Shown: one piece after another, positions 40,627 through 40,672 of the stretch
How positions within the stretch are numbered: the first letter of the stretch is position 1
Layout of the letters: every line of letters starts with the position of its first letter
Assembly: GCA_012719745.1 (NCBI GenBank)
Contig: JAAXZS010000089.1
Location: forward strand, 1 to 40,672
Reading direction: 5' to 3'
DNA from: Clostridiales bacterium
GTDB taxonomy: Bacteria > Bacillota > Clostridia > Oscillospirales > Oscillospiraceae
DNA length: 40,672 nucleotides
Notes under the pieces: model-generated
Seen by the model: the letters and a program-made list of their open reading frames with translations, nothing else
Told to the model about the DNA's origin: nothing
The model's database searches: none
Made by a program: the position numbers and the translations under genes

Positions 40627-40672
40627 ATCGTTTTCATCTTATCTCCTTTATAAAAGCGGCGAAGACAGGAAA

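Noticed and set aside
1..40672. CRISPR arrays, prophage genes, transposases, toxin-antitoxin or restriction systems
   Set aside because: No spaced repeat array and no protein with such motifs was seen on either strand.

Overview
The window looks like chromosomal DNA of a low-GC-lineage but moderately GC-rich anaerobic Firmicute, most likely a gut clostridium of the Oscillospiraceae/Ruminococcaceae type. The basis is gene content: CtsR/ClpC stress operon, T-box control of cysS, YloU-FakA, a PnuC transporter, a SufCB-only Fe-S machine, a ferritin-like protein, methionine gamma-lyase, AGGAGG-type ribosome binding sites and sigma-A type promoters. Taxonomy is inference. No rRNA, CRISPR array, prophage, transposase or recognisable defence island was found; most of the window is housekeeping.

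Layout. 1-3580: heat-shock operon ctsR-mcsA-clpC with a CtsR box, without mcsB, closed by a strong terminator. 3597-9092: an unknown membrane protein, a class I/II aminotransferase, a hairpin-rich intergenic element (element A), a DUF2461 protein and a tandem-HD/HD-GYP gene split by an in-frame amber codon. 9093-9179: tRNA-Leu(CAA), minus strand. 9344-12816: lipoprotein, response regulator and histidine kinase in one operon. 12885-18381: yqhQ-like (DUF1385), prmC, recA, recX, rimO, pgsA, tightly packed. 18378-20202: Cys T-box and cysS. 20221-21406: XRE-cupin regulator and a GNAT gene broken by a 10-bp tandem duplication. 21422-25410: uracil-DNA glycosylase, CmpB-like membrane protein, a second hairpin-bracketed element (element B), an alpha/beta hydrolase and divergent glpK. 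25480-28499: zinc-ribbon protein, LysR regulator, rplY with an attenuator-like leader, and an unknown protein. 28571-31798 (minus): methionine gamma-lyase and sufC-sufB. 32043-33303: ferritin-like protein and HD hydrolase. 33391-36291 (minus): pnuC, fakA, yloU. 36467-39009 (minus): FAD oxidoreductase and D-2-hydroxyacid dehydrogenase. 39265-40626: HtrA-type serine protease.

The genes fall into stress proteolysis (CtsR, ClpC, HtrA), DNA repair (RecA, RecX, UDG), translation (PrmC, RimO, CysS, L25, tRNA-Leu), sulfur/iron metabolism (CysS, methionine gamma-lyase, SufCB, ferritin-like) and lipid/glycerol metabolism (PgsA, FakA, lipase-like hydrolase, GlpK).

The most unusual signals are not genes of a known system. 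Two intergenic elements (6746-6998 and 22673-22889) are each bracketed by two copies of a locus-specific hairpin, and both carry nearly the same 12-nt motif directly abutting the right-hand copy. Also notable are the McsA that lacks its second zinc finger in an operon that lacks mcsB, a pnuC leader with a terminator touching the ribosome binding site, and two genes interrupted by single small mutations. I did not find a clearly new multi-gene system.
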